Below are positions 33,593 to 42,084 of a stretch of 64,000 bases of DNA, in pieces (position 1 is the stretch's first letter; each line of letters opens with the position of its first letter). The position numbers and the translations under genes are program-made. Origin of the DNA: Planctomycetota bacterium. GTDB lineage: Bacteria; Planctomycetota; OFTM77. The stretch spans positions 124,001 to 188,000 of the forward strand of contig JAJDCO010000128.1 of assembly GCA_029260795.1 (NCBI GenBank). The letters are read 5' to 3'. The notes beneath the pieces are model-generated. The model worked only from the letters and a program-made list of their open reading frames with translations, made no database searches and was not told the origin of the DNA.

Positions 33593-34513
33593 TCATTCGA
33601 AGACCTCATCCCGCAGGACATGCTCGATCGATTCGCCCAGTCGGCGCCCCTGATCGTCGCTCGGACACCAGCCATGAGCCCCTCCGAAGGATCGCATCTC
33701 GTGGGCGACGCGCTCCGAGAGACCGCGTGAGAGCTTCTGGAGCCGGCGACACAGCTGAACTTCACTCCAGCCGATCTCGCGTGCCACCGTCTTCTGCGTC
33801 TGCCCCAAGAAGAACACTCGCCGAAGGATCCTCCGCTCGACGGCCTCGAGCTCCTCCAGTGCCTTCACCAAAGCACGCTCCAGAGCTTGGCTCTCTTCTG
33901 CCCGGCTCACCACGCGCGCCGGGTCTCGAGGAGGAGGAGGGGCGAGGTAGCCGTCGCACCCCACGTCGGCCCAGCGATCGGGCGCCCGCTGCTGCTGGCG
34001 CCAAGCGATACATCGTCGCTTGACGACGATCTCGAGCCAACCGACGAGCGAACCTTCTCCTCGATACGAAGCGATTCGCCCGCCGCCTTTTACTCCACCC
34101 GCCAGCAGGTCGGCCTCGACGTCGGCGACGCTCAACGAAACTCGCGTGCTTCGAATCACCGCCCGAATCAGCTTGCCGTAGTGACGCTCGAAGAGCTGCC
34201 AGGCTCGTGGGCAGCCCCGCGCGCAGGCGGTCGCCAGGTAGAGGTCCTCGGTCTTGAGAGCTCCCGCGAGATCATCCCACGCCGTCATTCCGGCGCTCGG
34301 GTCCACGCTCATCGAGTCGATGGCGAGTCGAGCGATCGAACGCACGAGGCGATCGGCGAAGTCCGCTCGTCGGACATCGAGCTCACCATGCACTCCGAGG
34401 GCGCTCTGCCAGAGCAGGTCGATGAGCTCCGCATGCGCCTCGACCGCTCGAACGATGGCGTCTCGATCCCCCGCGAGCAACCGTTGGAGCTCGTCCGAAC
34501 GCCGACGGCTCAT
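33593..34513 (-). CDS. Sigma-70 family RNA polymerase sigma factor (two-domain, atypical)
   Basis: Start at ATG 34513 after GGAGG, giving 306 residues. A region-2-like segment (about 95-170) includes AWQLFERHYGKLIRAVIRST, FRGEGSL-like YRGEGSLVGWLEIVVKRRCI and WRQQQ. Region 4 (about 210-270) includes LEAVERRILRRVFFLGQTQ and the helix-turn-helix VAREIGWSEVQLCRRLQKL. It is larger than usual ECF factors because of an extra N-domain of about 85 residues. It lies 55 nt after the TPR-CHAT gene and upstream of the anti-sigma-like gene. It likely redirects RNA polymerase in response to an envelope signal; its regulon is unknown. Confidence 0.85.
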   Translation of the reverse strand: MSRRRSDELQRLLAGDRDAIVRAVEAHAELIDLLWQSALGVHGELDVRRADFADRLVRSIARLAIDSMSVDPSAGMTAWDDLAGALKTEDLYLATACARGCPRAWQLFERHYGKLIRAVIRSTRVSLSVADVEADLLAGGVKGGGRIASYRGEGSLVGWLEIVVKRRCIAWRQQQRAPDRWADVGCDGYLAPPPPRDPARVVSRAEESQALERALVKALEELEAVERRILRRVFFLGQTQKTVAREIGWSEVQLCRRLQKLSRGLSERVAHEMRSFGGAHGWCPSDDQGRRLGESIEHVLRDEVFE

Positions 34514-34568
34514 TCGGTCCGCCTCCAGTGACGACCGGCTTCCCGCACACCTCGCCTTCGCCGATTCG

Positions 34569-37500
34569 TCACCTCGGCATTCCGAACAGCGTGAACGCGG
34601 CCCAGGCGAGAGGCATCTGGTCACCTTCGTCGGAACGGAAGATCGCGAGCTTGGCCTCCCGCAGCGCCTCCGCGTAGGAGCGGCCTCGAGCGATCTCCTG
34701 ATAGAAGTGCTCCATGAATCGTGCCGTCGTCGCGTCTTCGACACCTGAAAGGGACGAGACCACTCGGCGCGCACCGGCTTGCAAGAAGGCGCGTGTCAGA
34801 CCCACCAGCCCTTCCCACCGCTCGGGATGCCCCTCGGCCGTCGAGCAAGCGGAGAGCACGACGATGTCCGCGTCCAGCGACATCCGCTCGACCTCGGCCA
34901 CGGTGATGAGACCATCGTCGACACCCGCTGGCGTGACGATCAGGCCCGACATCAGCGCCGAGAAATCATCGAGATGCCCGTGCCCCACGAAGTGGACGCC
35001 GCGAGCTCGGGGAACCGCTGCTCGGAACGCTGCCTCGGTCACGGCTTGACCCGCCAACCGCTCGACCCACTTCCCATCGAGCGCTTCGGCGATGGCTTCC
35101 ATCTCGCGTGCCGCGTGCCGGAGCTCTCTCGGAGGAACCGCCAGCGGTCCGGTGCGCACTTGGGTGGCAGCGTCTCCGGAGTAGGCCGGCTGCCCGATCA
35201 AGAGCCAAGGTCGAGTCGCCTCGGTGTCCGCTTCAGGCGACGCCTTCAGTGCTTCGAGGGTGCTCACCGACGGCGCCAGTGACAAGGTCAGGCGTTGAAG
35301 CCAATAGCTCCCCGAACCGTCTGCGCTCGGAAACCGGAGCAGATCGAAAGGCACATGGTGGAGCGGACCGTCGGGTATGACGACCACGCGCTCGTGCCGA
35401 GGTCCCCCTGGGAGGAGCGCCTGTCCCAAGCGGCGGACGCTGCTGGCAAAGACGTCTCGAAACGCATCGAGGTCGCGCAGGGAGGCGCGGAGCTCGCCGA
35501 CCCAGGCGCGCAGCTCGGCGGGAGCCGAAAGCTCATCGAGTTGGACCTTTCCATCCGGAGCAATTCGAAAGACGAAGGCTCGTCGACGTCCCACGAAGTA
35601 CTGGACGAACTCGACATCGAACTCGGCCGCCAAGGCGCGAGCTTCCTCCAGTCGAGCGGGTCGCACACCACGAAAGCGGCCCGGCTTCAGCAGCGCGCCC
35701 TCGTGCGCCCGCGCGAGCTCGGCTCGAGCCGCTTGGAGGTCTCGACGCGCCTCGAGGGATGCCTTGTTCTCACGCAGTCTCCGTCGCGCATCGGTCACGG
35801 CATTGAGTGCCCGAGAGATCACCTTCGAATCCGTGCCCGGAGCCATGCCCTGCCGCAGCCCGTCCAACAAGGTACGAGCGCGCATGCGCTCAGCGGCAGC
35901 AAACGCGTGTTCCAACGCATTCGGGATCTGCTCCCGATGGTCGAGGCAGAGACCCAAGATCCGCTCCGCGGTCTGCCCGACTCGGTCTTGGAAAGCCAGC
36001 CGGTCGCGCTCCCGAGAGAGGTTCTGACGCATCTCCTCCCAACGAGAGGTGACTCGCTCGGCCGCTTCGAGCGCCGCCAGCACTTCTCCACGCCCCTCGT
36101 GGAGCTGCGCTCGCAGCTCGTCCAGGCGAGCCGCCAAGTAACGCGTCGTCGCCGCGGGCTCCGCGATCAACTCCTTGAGGCTTCGATCGGCCTCATCCCA
36201 CCGCTCGAGGTCGAGAAGCACCGACGCGATATTGATGCGAGCGCGAACACGATTGAAACCGTCCGCCGCCAGCGCTTCGCCTCGTCGCAGCGCGACCAGC
36301 GCCTCTTCGCGGCGACCCAGCCGCGACAGAGTGCGGCCGATGAGTCCCCACCGCAGCGAGCGAGCGCGAGGAGCGAGGCTCTCGATGTCTTCGCGCAGCC
36401 AGGCTAGCGTCTCCTCCAGCTCAGGGCGCCCGCCCGTCTTACCAGCCAGATCGCCGAGGTGCCGGCGAGCGGACTCCATCAGACCGACGGAACCGGCCTC
36501 GATGGCGGCGGCCCGTGCGATCTCGAGGTGCGCTCGTGCGCGCTCAGGGCGATCGATCAGCTCGTAGACATACCCGATGTCACGGTGCACGCGACCTCGC
36601 TGGACGGGGTGAGCGGAGCGAGTCGAGAAACCGGCTTCGATCCGGTGGAGGTGATACAGCGCGGCATGCAGGAAGCCGGCGTCGACGTAAAGGCGGGCAA
36701 GCGTCTGGCGCGCCGTGTCGGCCAATACGGGAGCCCCCACACCTTCGAGCGCTTCGACGGCACCGGCCGTGAGCTCGAGGCCCTCGACCCAACGTCCAGC
36801 TTCGAACTCCGCCCAGCCGAGGATCGACTGAAGGCGGTAGTAGAGGTCCGGCTTCCAGGCCTCGTAGAAGCGCTCGGCCTCGGCTCCGATCGCCAGCGCC
36901 TCCTCGGGGTGGCCCTCAGCGACGAGACTCTCGACCAGATACGTGGCGAGCTCGATCATCTGATCGGGCTGACACCCGATGCCGTTCTGCGCCACACCCA
37001 GCTCCCAGGCTTCGCGGAAGACGCGCATCGCGTCCTCGTCGTCTCCCATCACGGCGTGAGTGCTTCCCAAGCCCGCGAGACAGTAGAGCCGCACGGCCAA
37101 AGGAAGGCCGGCCTGCAGGGCATGAGCGCGGGAGTAGGCCGCGCGCGCCTCGGCGGCGAGACCGTAGTGATACTCTCCGTCACCCCACTCGACCGACGAG
37201 ATGAAAGCCATCCATCGATTCGCGAGCTCGAGGGCGAGCGCGTGGCAGCGTTGCAGGTGCGGCCGAGCCCTCTCGAGATCGCGTTGTTGGAGGAAGCCGA
37301 TCCCGAGGAGGTACTCGGCTTCGGCCCGAGCGTGCGCCGAACCGACAGCATCCGCCCGAGTCGCGACCTCTTCCCCGATCTCGACGACGGGCTGCCCGGC
37401 CCGGCTCGCTGCCAAAGCCCATCCGCGTCGCAGGAGGTTGTCGAGGGCCACGATGTCGACTCGAGCGGACGGGCCGAGGCCGAGGTAGTAAGCTTCGACC

Positions 37501-37826
37501 TCGCGGGCGCCGCGCGCAGACTCGGGTTCGATCTCGTCGAGTCGCTCGAAGAATCGGGGCAGCGATTCACGCAGGTCGTCTCCGCTCGGATCGGAGAGCG
37601 CGTGTCGCCAGGCGATATCGACGACCCAAGCGGCCATCGGGGCTGCGGCGTCAACGGCCGCTTGCCAACGCGCCTCGTCGCCGTTCCGAGACGCCTGATC
37701 GAGCTCCAGGGTCTGCCGAATGGCCGTGACGAATCCCGTCGCGCGAGCCGCCGGAGTCGTCAGACAGTCGACCAGCAGAATCGTGGCGAGGATCCAGAGC
37801 CAGCAAAGGGGGCCGCGAACGCCCAC
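34569..37826 (-). CDS. Exported TPR-CHAT caspase-like protease
   Basis: The 1085-residue protein starts with a signal peptide (WILATILLVDCLTTPAARA). Residues about 50-640 are TPR-type helical repeats; a coiled segment follows at about 650-720. The C-terminal CHAT domain (about 800-1085) holds the caspase-like dyad: His949 in HFVGHGHLDD and Cys994 in VVLSACSTAEG. Both residues are intact, so it should be an active clan CD cysteine protease. Export to the periplasm is unusual for well-studied TPR-CHAT proteins. It heads a run of three minus-strand genes with a sigma factor and a membrane protein. A promoter candidate lies 48 nt upstream. Confidence 0.9.
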   Translation of the reverse strand: MGVRGPLCWLWILATILLVDCLTTPAARATGFVTAIRQTLELDQASRNGDEARWQAAVDAAAPMAAWVVDIAWRHALSDPSGDDLRESLPRFFERLDEIEPESARGAREVEAYYLGLGPSARVDIVALDNLLRRGWALAASRAGQPVVEIGEEVATRADAVGSAHARAEAEYLLGIGFLQQRDLERARPHLQRCHALALELANRWMAFISSVEWGDGEYHYGLAAEARAAYSRAHALQAGLPLAVRLYCLAGLGSTHAVMGDDEDAMRVFREAWELGVAQNGIGCQPDQMIELATYLVESLVAEGHPEEALAIGAEAERFYEAWKPDLYYRLQSILGWAEFEAGRWVEGLELTAGAVEALEGVGAPVLADTARQTLARLYVDAGFLHAALYHLHRIEAGFSTRSAHPVQRGRVHRDIGYVYELIDRPERARAHLEIARAAAIEAGSVGLMESARRHLGDLAGKTGGRPELEETLAWLREDIESLAPRARSLRWGLIGRTLSRLGRREEALVALRRGEALAADGFNRVRARINIASVLLDLERWDEADRSLKELIAEPAATTRYLAARLDELRAQLHEGRGEVLAALEAAERVTSRWEEMRQNLSRERDRLAFQDRVGQTAERILGLCLDHREQIPNALEHAFAAAERMRARTLLDGLRQGMAPGTDSKVISRALNAVTDARRRLRENKASLEARRDLQAARAELARAHEGALLKPGRFRGVRPARLEEARALAAEFDVEFVQYFVGRRRAFVFRIAPDGKVQLDELSAPAELRAWVGELRASLRDLDAFRDVFASSVRRLGQALLPGGPRHERVVVIPDGPLHHVPFDLLRFPSADGSGSYWLQRLTLSLAPSVSTLEALKASPEADTEATRPWLLIGQPAYSGDAATQVRTGPLAVPPRELRHAAREMEAIAEALDGKWVERLAGQAVTEAAFRAAVPRARGVHFVGHGHLDDFSALMSGLIVTPAGVDDGLITVAEVERMSLDADIVVLSACSTAEGHPERWEGLVGLTRAFLQAGARRVVSSLSGVEDATTARFMEHFYQEIARGRSYAEALREAKLAIFRSDEGDQMPLAWAAFTLFGMPR

Positions 37827-37873
37827 GGTAGCGTGACCTCCGGGATGGGGGGATGAAACGGCGGCTTGCGCCG

Positions 37874-37903
37874 ATTCTAACCCGAGAGTCGGTGAGCGGT
37901 GAA
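37874..37903 (-). promoter_or_regulatory. Promoter candidate for the TPR-CHAT gene
   Basis: On the minus strand, TTCACC (37898-37903), an 18-nt spacer and TAGAAT (37874-37879) lie 48 nt before the start codon. Confidence 0.4.
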
Positions 37904-38038
37904 ATGTGATTCGGGGTCCTTCACCGCGGACTCACGATCGGACTGCGGCGGGTCTCGCTGCCCGCCACGGCGAATGGCTTCCGATCGTCGACACGACGAA
38001 GGCCATCAGCGGCTTCGTCGTGCTTTCGAAACGCTCGA

Positions 38039-38551
38039 TCAGCTTTGCAGGATCGCTTGGCTGTCGAAGACGTAGGAGATGCGCTTCTTGTGGATGATGA
38101 TATAGGGCAGCTCTTGAACGATGCGCGAGCTGGTCGGCACCTCGCCAGGCAGGCCCTTGATCTGCGGCCGTTCCATCACGAAGAACTCGTTGTTGAACTT
38201 GTTGACCTCGTAGGCGCGCTTGCGCACGAAGCCCCGCAGCTCGAGATTGATGCGTCCGTTGTAAAAGGCGCGGATCTCGGTCTTGTCGCCATCCACCGAC
38301 ATGTTCTTCTGGAAGATGTCGCCACCGGAGTCCACGAACTCGTGGGCAAAGATGATCTCTTCGACGTTGACCAGAACGTCCGAGACGTGAATCTGCTCGC
38401 CATCCGCGTGGTCGTACATCGTGACGTCAACGAGGGGAACGAAGAGCTTCTGATAGTGGTCCAGGAGCTGACTCAAACGCCGGTACTTGTTCGCGATCGT
38501 ACCCAGCATCAGGAACGAATCGGTCAGGATGACATCCTGGATGATTTCCAT
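38039..38551 (-). CDS. Conserved-looking cytosolic protein of unknown function, coupled to folC
   Basis: The 170-residue protein has no signal or membrane segment. It shows a probable beta-rich pattern with FVPLVDVTMYDHADGEQ, VLVNVEEIIFAHEFVDSGGD and a basic patch VRKRAYEVNKFNNEFFV. It starts 28 bp inside the end of folC on the same strand, so its translation is coupled to folC. Base composition is lower in GC than its neighbours' third positions suggest, with more Asn, Ile and Lys codons. No family was recognised. Confidence 0.75.
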   Translation of the reverse strand: MEIIQDVILTDSFLMLGTIANKYRRLSQLLDHYQKLFVPLVDVTMYDHADGEQIHVSDVLVNVEEIIFAHEFVDSGGDIFQKNMSVDGDKTEIRAFYNGRINLELRGFVRKRAYEVNKFNNEFFVMERPQIKGLPGEVPTSSRIVQELPYIIIHKKRISYVFDSQAILQS

Positions 38552-39888
38552 CGCTTGCGAACCTCGCCCACCAAATAGAAGGACCCGCTCACGACCACCA
38601 GACCTCCGGAGCCAGCTAGCTCTCGCGCGGTCTCGACGGCGCGTTGGGGATCGACTTGCAAGACCACGGCGTCCGGCAAGAAAGACCGGGCCGCCTGCTG
38701 AAGCTCTTCGGGTGATGCGCTTCGAGGAGAGTTGGCGGTGGTGAAAACGACACCGTCCGCACCGCGAAGCAAACCCGACATCACCTCCTCGATGTTCTTG
38801 TCCCGTGCGATCGCGACGACCAGGATGCGCCGTCGCTCTCCAAAGAGCTCTTCGAGCTCATCGACCAACTGACATGTCGATTCCGGTGTGTGGGCGCCAT
38901 CGAGGATCAGCTCAGGCTCGCCGCCCAAGCTCTCCAAGCGACCCGGAAGCCGGACCCTGCCGAGGGCTCGGCGGACCGCCTCCTCGTCGATCGCGACGAG
39001 CTCTCGCTCGGACAAGCTGTCGAGCAGGGCGATGGCGAGCGCCACGTTTCGGGACGGGAAGCGTCCCAGTAGGGAAACGTGCAGATCGTGCCAACTCCGA
39101 ACCGGTGTCTCGACATCGAGTCGGAAGCCCTCTCTCTTGCTCTCGGTCCGATAACGGACCCGGATCTCTCGGCCCCAGCACCAGATCGGCGCGCCGACGT
39201 CCTTCCCTATCGACTCCAGTACCAGGGAGGCTTTTGAGCCAAATTCGCATCCCGAGATCAACGGAACGCCGGCCTTGATGATGCCTCCCTTCTCGCGGGC
39301 GATCGCCTCGATCGTGTCTCCGAGGATGTGCGTGTGCTCGAGCCCGATACTGGTGATCGCCGTCACTGCCGGCGACACGACGTTGGTCGCATCTAGCCTC
39401 CCGCCCAGGCCGACCTCCCAGACCGCAGCGTCGACCTTCTGAGCTCGAAACCAGTCGGCGGCACAGGCCGTCATGATCTCGAAGAATGTGGGGACTGCGT
39501 CGTCCGACTCGTCTCGGCGCCGCGCTTCGAGATAGGGGATCTGTCGCTCGAGGAGCCGGGCGAGCTCGGCGTATGGCACCGGCTCCTCATTCACGACGAT
39601 GCGCTCGTTCAACTCCTCGAGGTGCGGTGAGGTGTAGAGCCCGACGCGCTGACCGTGCGCCTCGAGGACCCGGGCGATGAGCATGGCGGTCGAGCCCTTG
39701 CCCTTCGTGCCGGCGACATGGACGGCCAGACCGTGGCGCTCGGGATGGTCGAGAAAGGCCAGGAGTCCGCGCACTCGGCCGAGATCCACCTTCTTGAGCG
39801 CGGTCCCGAACTTGGCCATGCGCTCGTAGTCGGTGATGGTGCCGAGATAGCGCTCGGCAGCCGCCCAATCGGGCAGAGGTGATGTCAT
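38524..39888 (-). CDS. folC: Folylpolyglutamate synthase / dihydrofolate synthase
   Basis: Start at ATG 39888 gives 454 residues, the usual FolC length; the frame extends a further 28 codons without a better start. Motifs in order: the ATP loop GTKGKGSTAM, YTSPHLEELNERI, the conserved GLEHTHILG and the C-terminal ligase-domain DGAHTPES. The enzyme joins dihydropteroate with glutamate and then adds further glutamates to folates. It is divergent from the C26 amidohydrolase gene and overlaps the start of the downstream 170-aa gene. AccD, its frequent neighbour, is not here. Confidence 0.95.
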   Translation of the reverse strand: MTSPLPDWAAAERYLGTITDYERMAKFGTALKKVDLGRVRGLLAFLDHPERHGLAVHVAGTKGKGSTAMLIARVLEAHGQRVGLYTSPHLEELNERIVVNEEPVPYAELARLLERQIPYLEARRRDESDDAVPTFFEIMTACAADWFRAQKVDAAVWEVGLGGRLDATNVVSPAVTAITSIGLEHTHILGDTIEAIAREKGGIIKAGVPLISGCEFGSKASLVLESIGKDVGAPIWCWGREIRVRYRTESKREGFRLDVETPVRSWHDLHVSLLGRFPSRNVALAIALLDSLSERELVAIDEEAVRRALGRVRLPGRLESLGGEPELILDGAHTPESTCQLVDELEELFGERRRILVVAIARDKNIEEVMSGLLRGADGVVFTTANSPRSASPEELQQAARSFLPDAVVLQVDPQRAVETARELAGSGGLVVVSGSFYLVGEVRKRWKSSRMSS

Positions 39889-39995
39889 GAAAGGCGTGCT
39901 CGGAAAAGGCGCTGGAGGAGCATCGGGAAGGCTCCTACAATGCCACATTCGCGTCGCTTTCCAAGCCCACACTCCCAGGTGCCCGTCGACCTCGC

Positions 39996-40697
39996 ATGGC
40001 TCGTCCGCGGCCGATTATCGGCATCAACTGCGACTACCGACTCGCCGAGCGCGAGTGCTCGTTCCTCTACCCGAGCTATCAGCGCGCGGTTGAAGCGGCC
40101 GGTGGCATTCCGCTCCTCATTCCGCCGCTGGCAAGGCACCCGGACATCGACGTGCTCCTCGGGGCTTGCCGAGGCTTGCTGCTGACGGGCGGCGACGACA
40201 TCCACCCGCGTCACTACGGGCAGGAGATCCAAGGCCGCTTCGACGCGATCGCAACCCACAAGGAATCGGCCGACTTCCGGCTCGTCGCCACCGCCTGGGA
40301 GCGCGACGTTCCGATCCTCGGCGTGTGCTATGGAATGCAGCTTCTGAGCGTCTTGCGGGGCGGCTCCCTCATCCAGGATCTCCCGCGGGGCTCCGATCGT
40401 GTCGCTCATCAGGCGGACGGAGCCCTGACGCGTCACGAGGTGCGGGCGGCGGCGGGAAGCCAGCTCGCGGATCTGTTCGGGCGCGAGGTGCAGTCGACCA
40501 ACAGCAAGCATCATCAGGCCGTAGAGCGGGCGGGCGACGATCTGCGCGTGGTCGGCACGACGTCCGACGGCGTCGTCGAAGCCATCGAGAGCCCGAACCA
40601 TTCCTTCGTCTTGGGCGTTCAATGGCATCCAGAGCTCGAGGAGGAGGACGCCGCGGGCGCTCGCCTTTTTGACCGACTCATCGCGGCTTGCCGCTGA
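39996..40697 (+). CDS. Class I glutamine-amidotransferase-like gamma-glutamyl hydrolase (C26, PuuD-like)
   Basis: The 233-residue protein has the C26 pattern: ITGINCDYR-like start (PIIGINCDYR), LLTGGDDIHPRHYG, the nucleophile in ILGVCYGMQLLSV, and the His-Glu pair in GVQWHPEL. NSKHHQAVE is a further family block. PuuD-type enzymes release glutamate from gamma-glutamyl-GABA; related members cleave other gamma-glutamyl amides. A position beside folC raises the option of a folate poly-gamma-glutamate hydrolase, which is speculative. It is cytosolic. Confidence 0.9.
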   Translation: MARPRPIIGINCDYRLAERECSFLYPSYQRAVEAAGGIPLLIPPLARHPDIDVLLGACRGLLLTGGDDIHPRHYGQEIQGRFDAIATHKESADFRLVATAWERDVPILGVCYGMQLLSVLRGGSLIQDLPRGSDRVAHQADGALTRHEVRAAAGSQLADLFGREVQSTNSKHHQAVERAGDDLRVVGTTSDGVVEAIESPNHSFVLGVQWHPELEEEDAAGARLFDRLIAACR

Positions 40698-40713
40698 AGC
40701 CGACGGAGAACTC

Positions 40714-42069
40714 ATGCAAGAGAAACCAACTCGACGCGCCACCCAGGCTGGGATCACTCCGGGCGAACGCGTTCGCCTGATGGCGATGATCATCCTGCTC
40801 GTGCTGGTGGGTGGCGTCTTCTTCAAGGTCGTGAAGAACCTGCCGGGTCCGCCCGGCGAAGACGTCGACACGACGGCTGAGCCCGAGCGGCCGATGAAGG
40901 TCGAGCGCCACGACGTCTCGACGCAGCTGTCGGCCGAGCTCCTGTCCGACATTCGAGATCGCAACACCGAAGAGATGGCCGTCTGGGATCAAAAGCCCTA
41001 CCAGGCTCTCCTCGAAACGGCCGGACGGTTGATCGACGACGATGAGCGATTCGGCAAGTTCGAGCAGGTCCCCGCAGCTGTCCTACGCGAGAATCCCAGC
41101 GCCTATCGTGGCCAGGCCATTCAGGTCCAGGGCGAGCTGCTCGATCTACGGGAGCAAGTCGGACCCGAGGTCATCGAGTACCGCGGACACCTTCGGGATG
41201 ACGACGGCGTCGTGTGGACCTTCGCGACACGCCGACGAGCTCCCGCCGTCGAGCCCGGACAGCGCGCGTGGATCCGGGGCTTCTTCTACAAGCTCTTCTG
41301 GGATACCGCTCCCGAGGACGACACCATCTACGATCGCTCGCCCTACCTCGTCGGACGGACGCTTCAACGCGGCTATCCGGTCATCGAGCCAGTAGATGAG
41401 CTGACTCCCGAGATCTTTGCGATGGTGCGCGAAGACAGCGATGCCGAAACGCTGGTTGACCATTCGCGCTTCCTCGAGCCCGTGCCCTATCAAAGCCTCC
41501 TCAGCTACGTGAAGCAGCTCACCGACGAGGAGAAGCAGACGACCGAGTTCACTCGGATCCAGGGCCTGGAGCTGCTGCGCGAGCCTGAGCGCTTTCGCGG
41601 TCAGCCGGTGGAGCTCTTCGGTCGCCTCGAGTATCTGCGCCAGGTCTACGAGCCGATCCCCTCGATCGATCAGGACTACGTCTATCGCGGCCTGCTCGTC
41701 AACACGAAGCGCAAGCCCGAGTTTGTCGTGTTCCTCGACAAGCCCGCGGCCAGGCAGGGAGACCTCGCTACGGTGCGGGGCTACTTCTTCAAGAAGTACG
41801 GCTACGACACCCAAGGTCGAACCGCGGATACTGCGTTCAACATCGCGCCGCTGATCGTGGCGGTCGAGGCGGAGCGGTTCGTGACGCCCGAAGACAAGAG
41901 CATGCTCTACGTCACCGCCTTCGTCGGGCTGGCGGCGTTGATCATCACCGCCCTCTTCTTCTTCTTCGGGCTCCGCGAACGGCAGCGCTCGAAGAAGATG
42001 CGTGAGACCTATCTCGACAAGCGACGCGGCCGCCGGCTCCCGAGCGAGCCCCCGACCGCGACCTCCTGA
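40714..42069 (+). CDS. Membrane-anchored protein with duplicated internal domain, unknown function
   Basis: Start at ATG 40714, 6 nt after GGAGA; an in-frame start at 40669 would overlap the upstream gene. The 451-residue protein has one helix near the N-terminus (VRLMAMIILLVLVGGVFF) and one near the C-terminus (MLYVTAFVGLAALIITALFF), so the approximately 360-residue middle is exported and both ends are cytoplasmic. The middle contains two similar OB-fold-like units. Compare PYQALLETAG, AYRGQAIQVQGELLDLR, WIRGFFYKLFW with PYQSLLSYVK, RFRGQPVELFGRLEYLR, TVRGYFFKKYG. It lies immediately upstream of aroB with 15 bp between. Function unknown. Confidence 0.8.
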   Translation: MQEKPTRRATQAGITPGERVRLMAMIILLVLVGGVFFKVVKNLPGPPGEDVDTTAEPERPMKVERHDVSTQLSAELLSDIRDRNTEEMAVWDQKPYQALLETAGRLIDDDERFGKFEQVPAAVLRENPSAYRGQAIQVQGELLDLREQVGPEVIEYRGHLRDDDGVVWTFATRRRAPAVEPGQRAWIRGFFYKLFWDTAPEDDTIYDRSPYLVGRTLQRGYPVIEPVDELTPEIFAMVREDSDAETLVDHSRFLEPVPYQSLLSYVKQLTDEEKQTTEFTRIQGLELLREPERFRGQPVELFGRLEYLRQVYEPIPSIDQDYVYRGLLVNTKRKPEFVVFLDKPAARQGDLATVRGYFFKKYGYDTQGRTADTAFNIAPLIVAVEAERFVTPEDKSMLYVTAFVGLAALIITALFFFFGLRERQRSKKMRETYLDKRRGRRLPSEPPTATS

Positions 42070-42084
42070 CGAAAGTTCACAAGA

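Noticed and set aside
32388-37826. Type III-E CRISPR (craspase) locus
   Set aside because: Only the TPR-CHAT and sigma-type parts have counterparts. No gRAMP/Cas7-11, Cas1/Cas2, Csx30-like named protein or CRISPR array is present, and this CHAT protein is exported.
35295-37856. Long plus-strand frames (370 and 465 aa)
   Set aside because: Antisense to the TPR-CHAT gene, with no recognisable domains.
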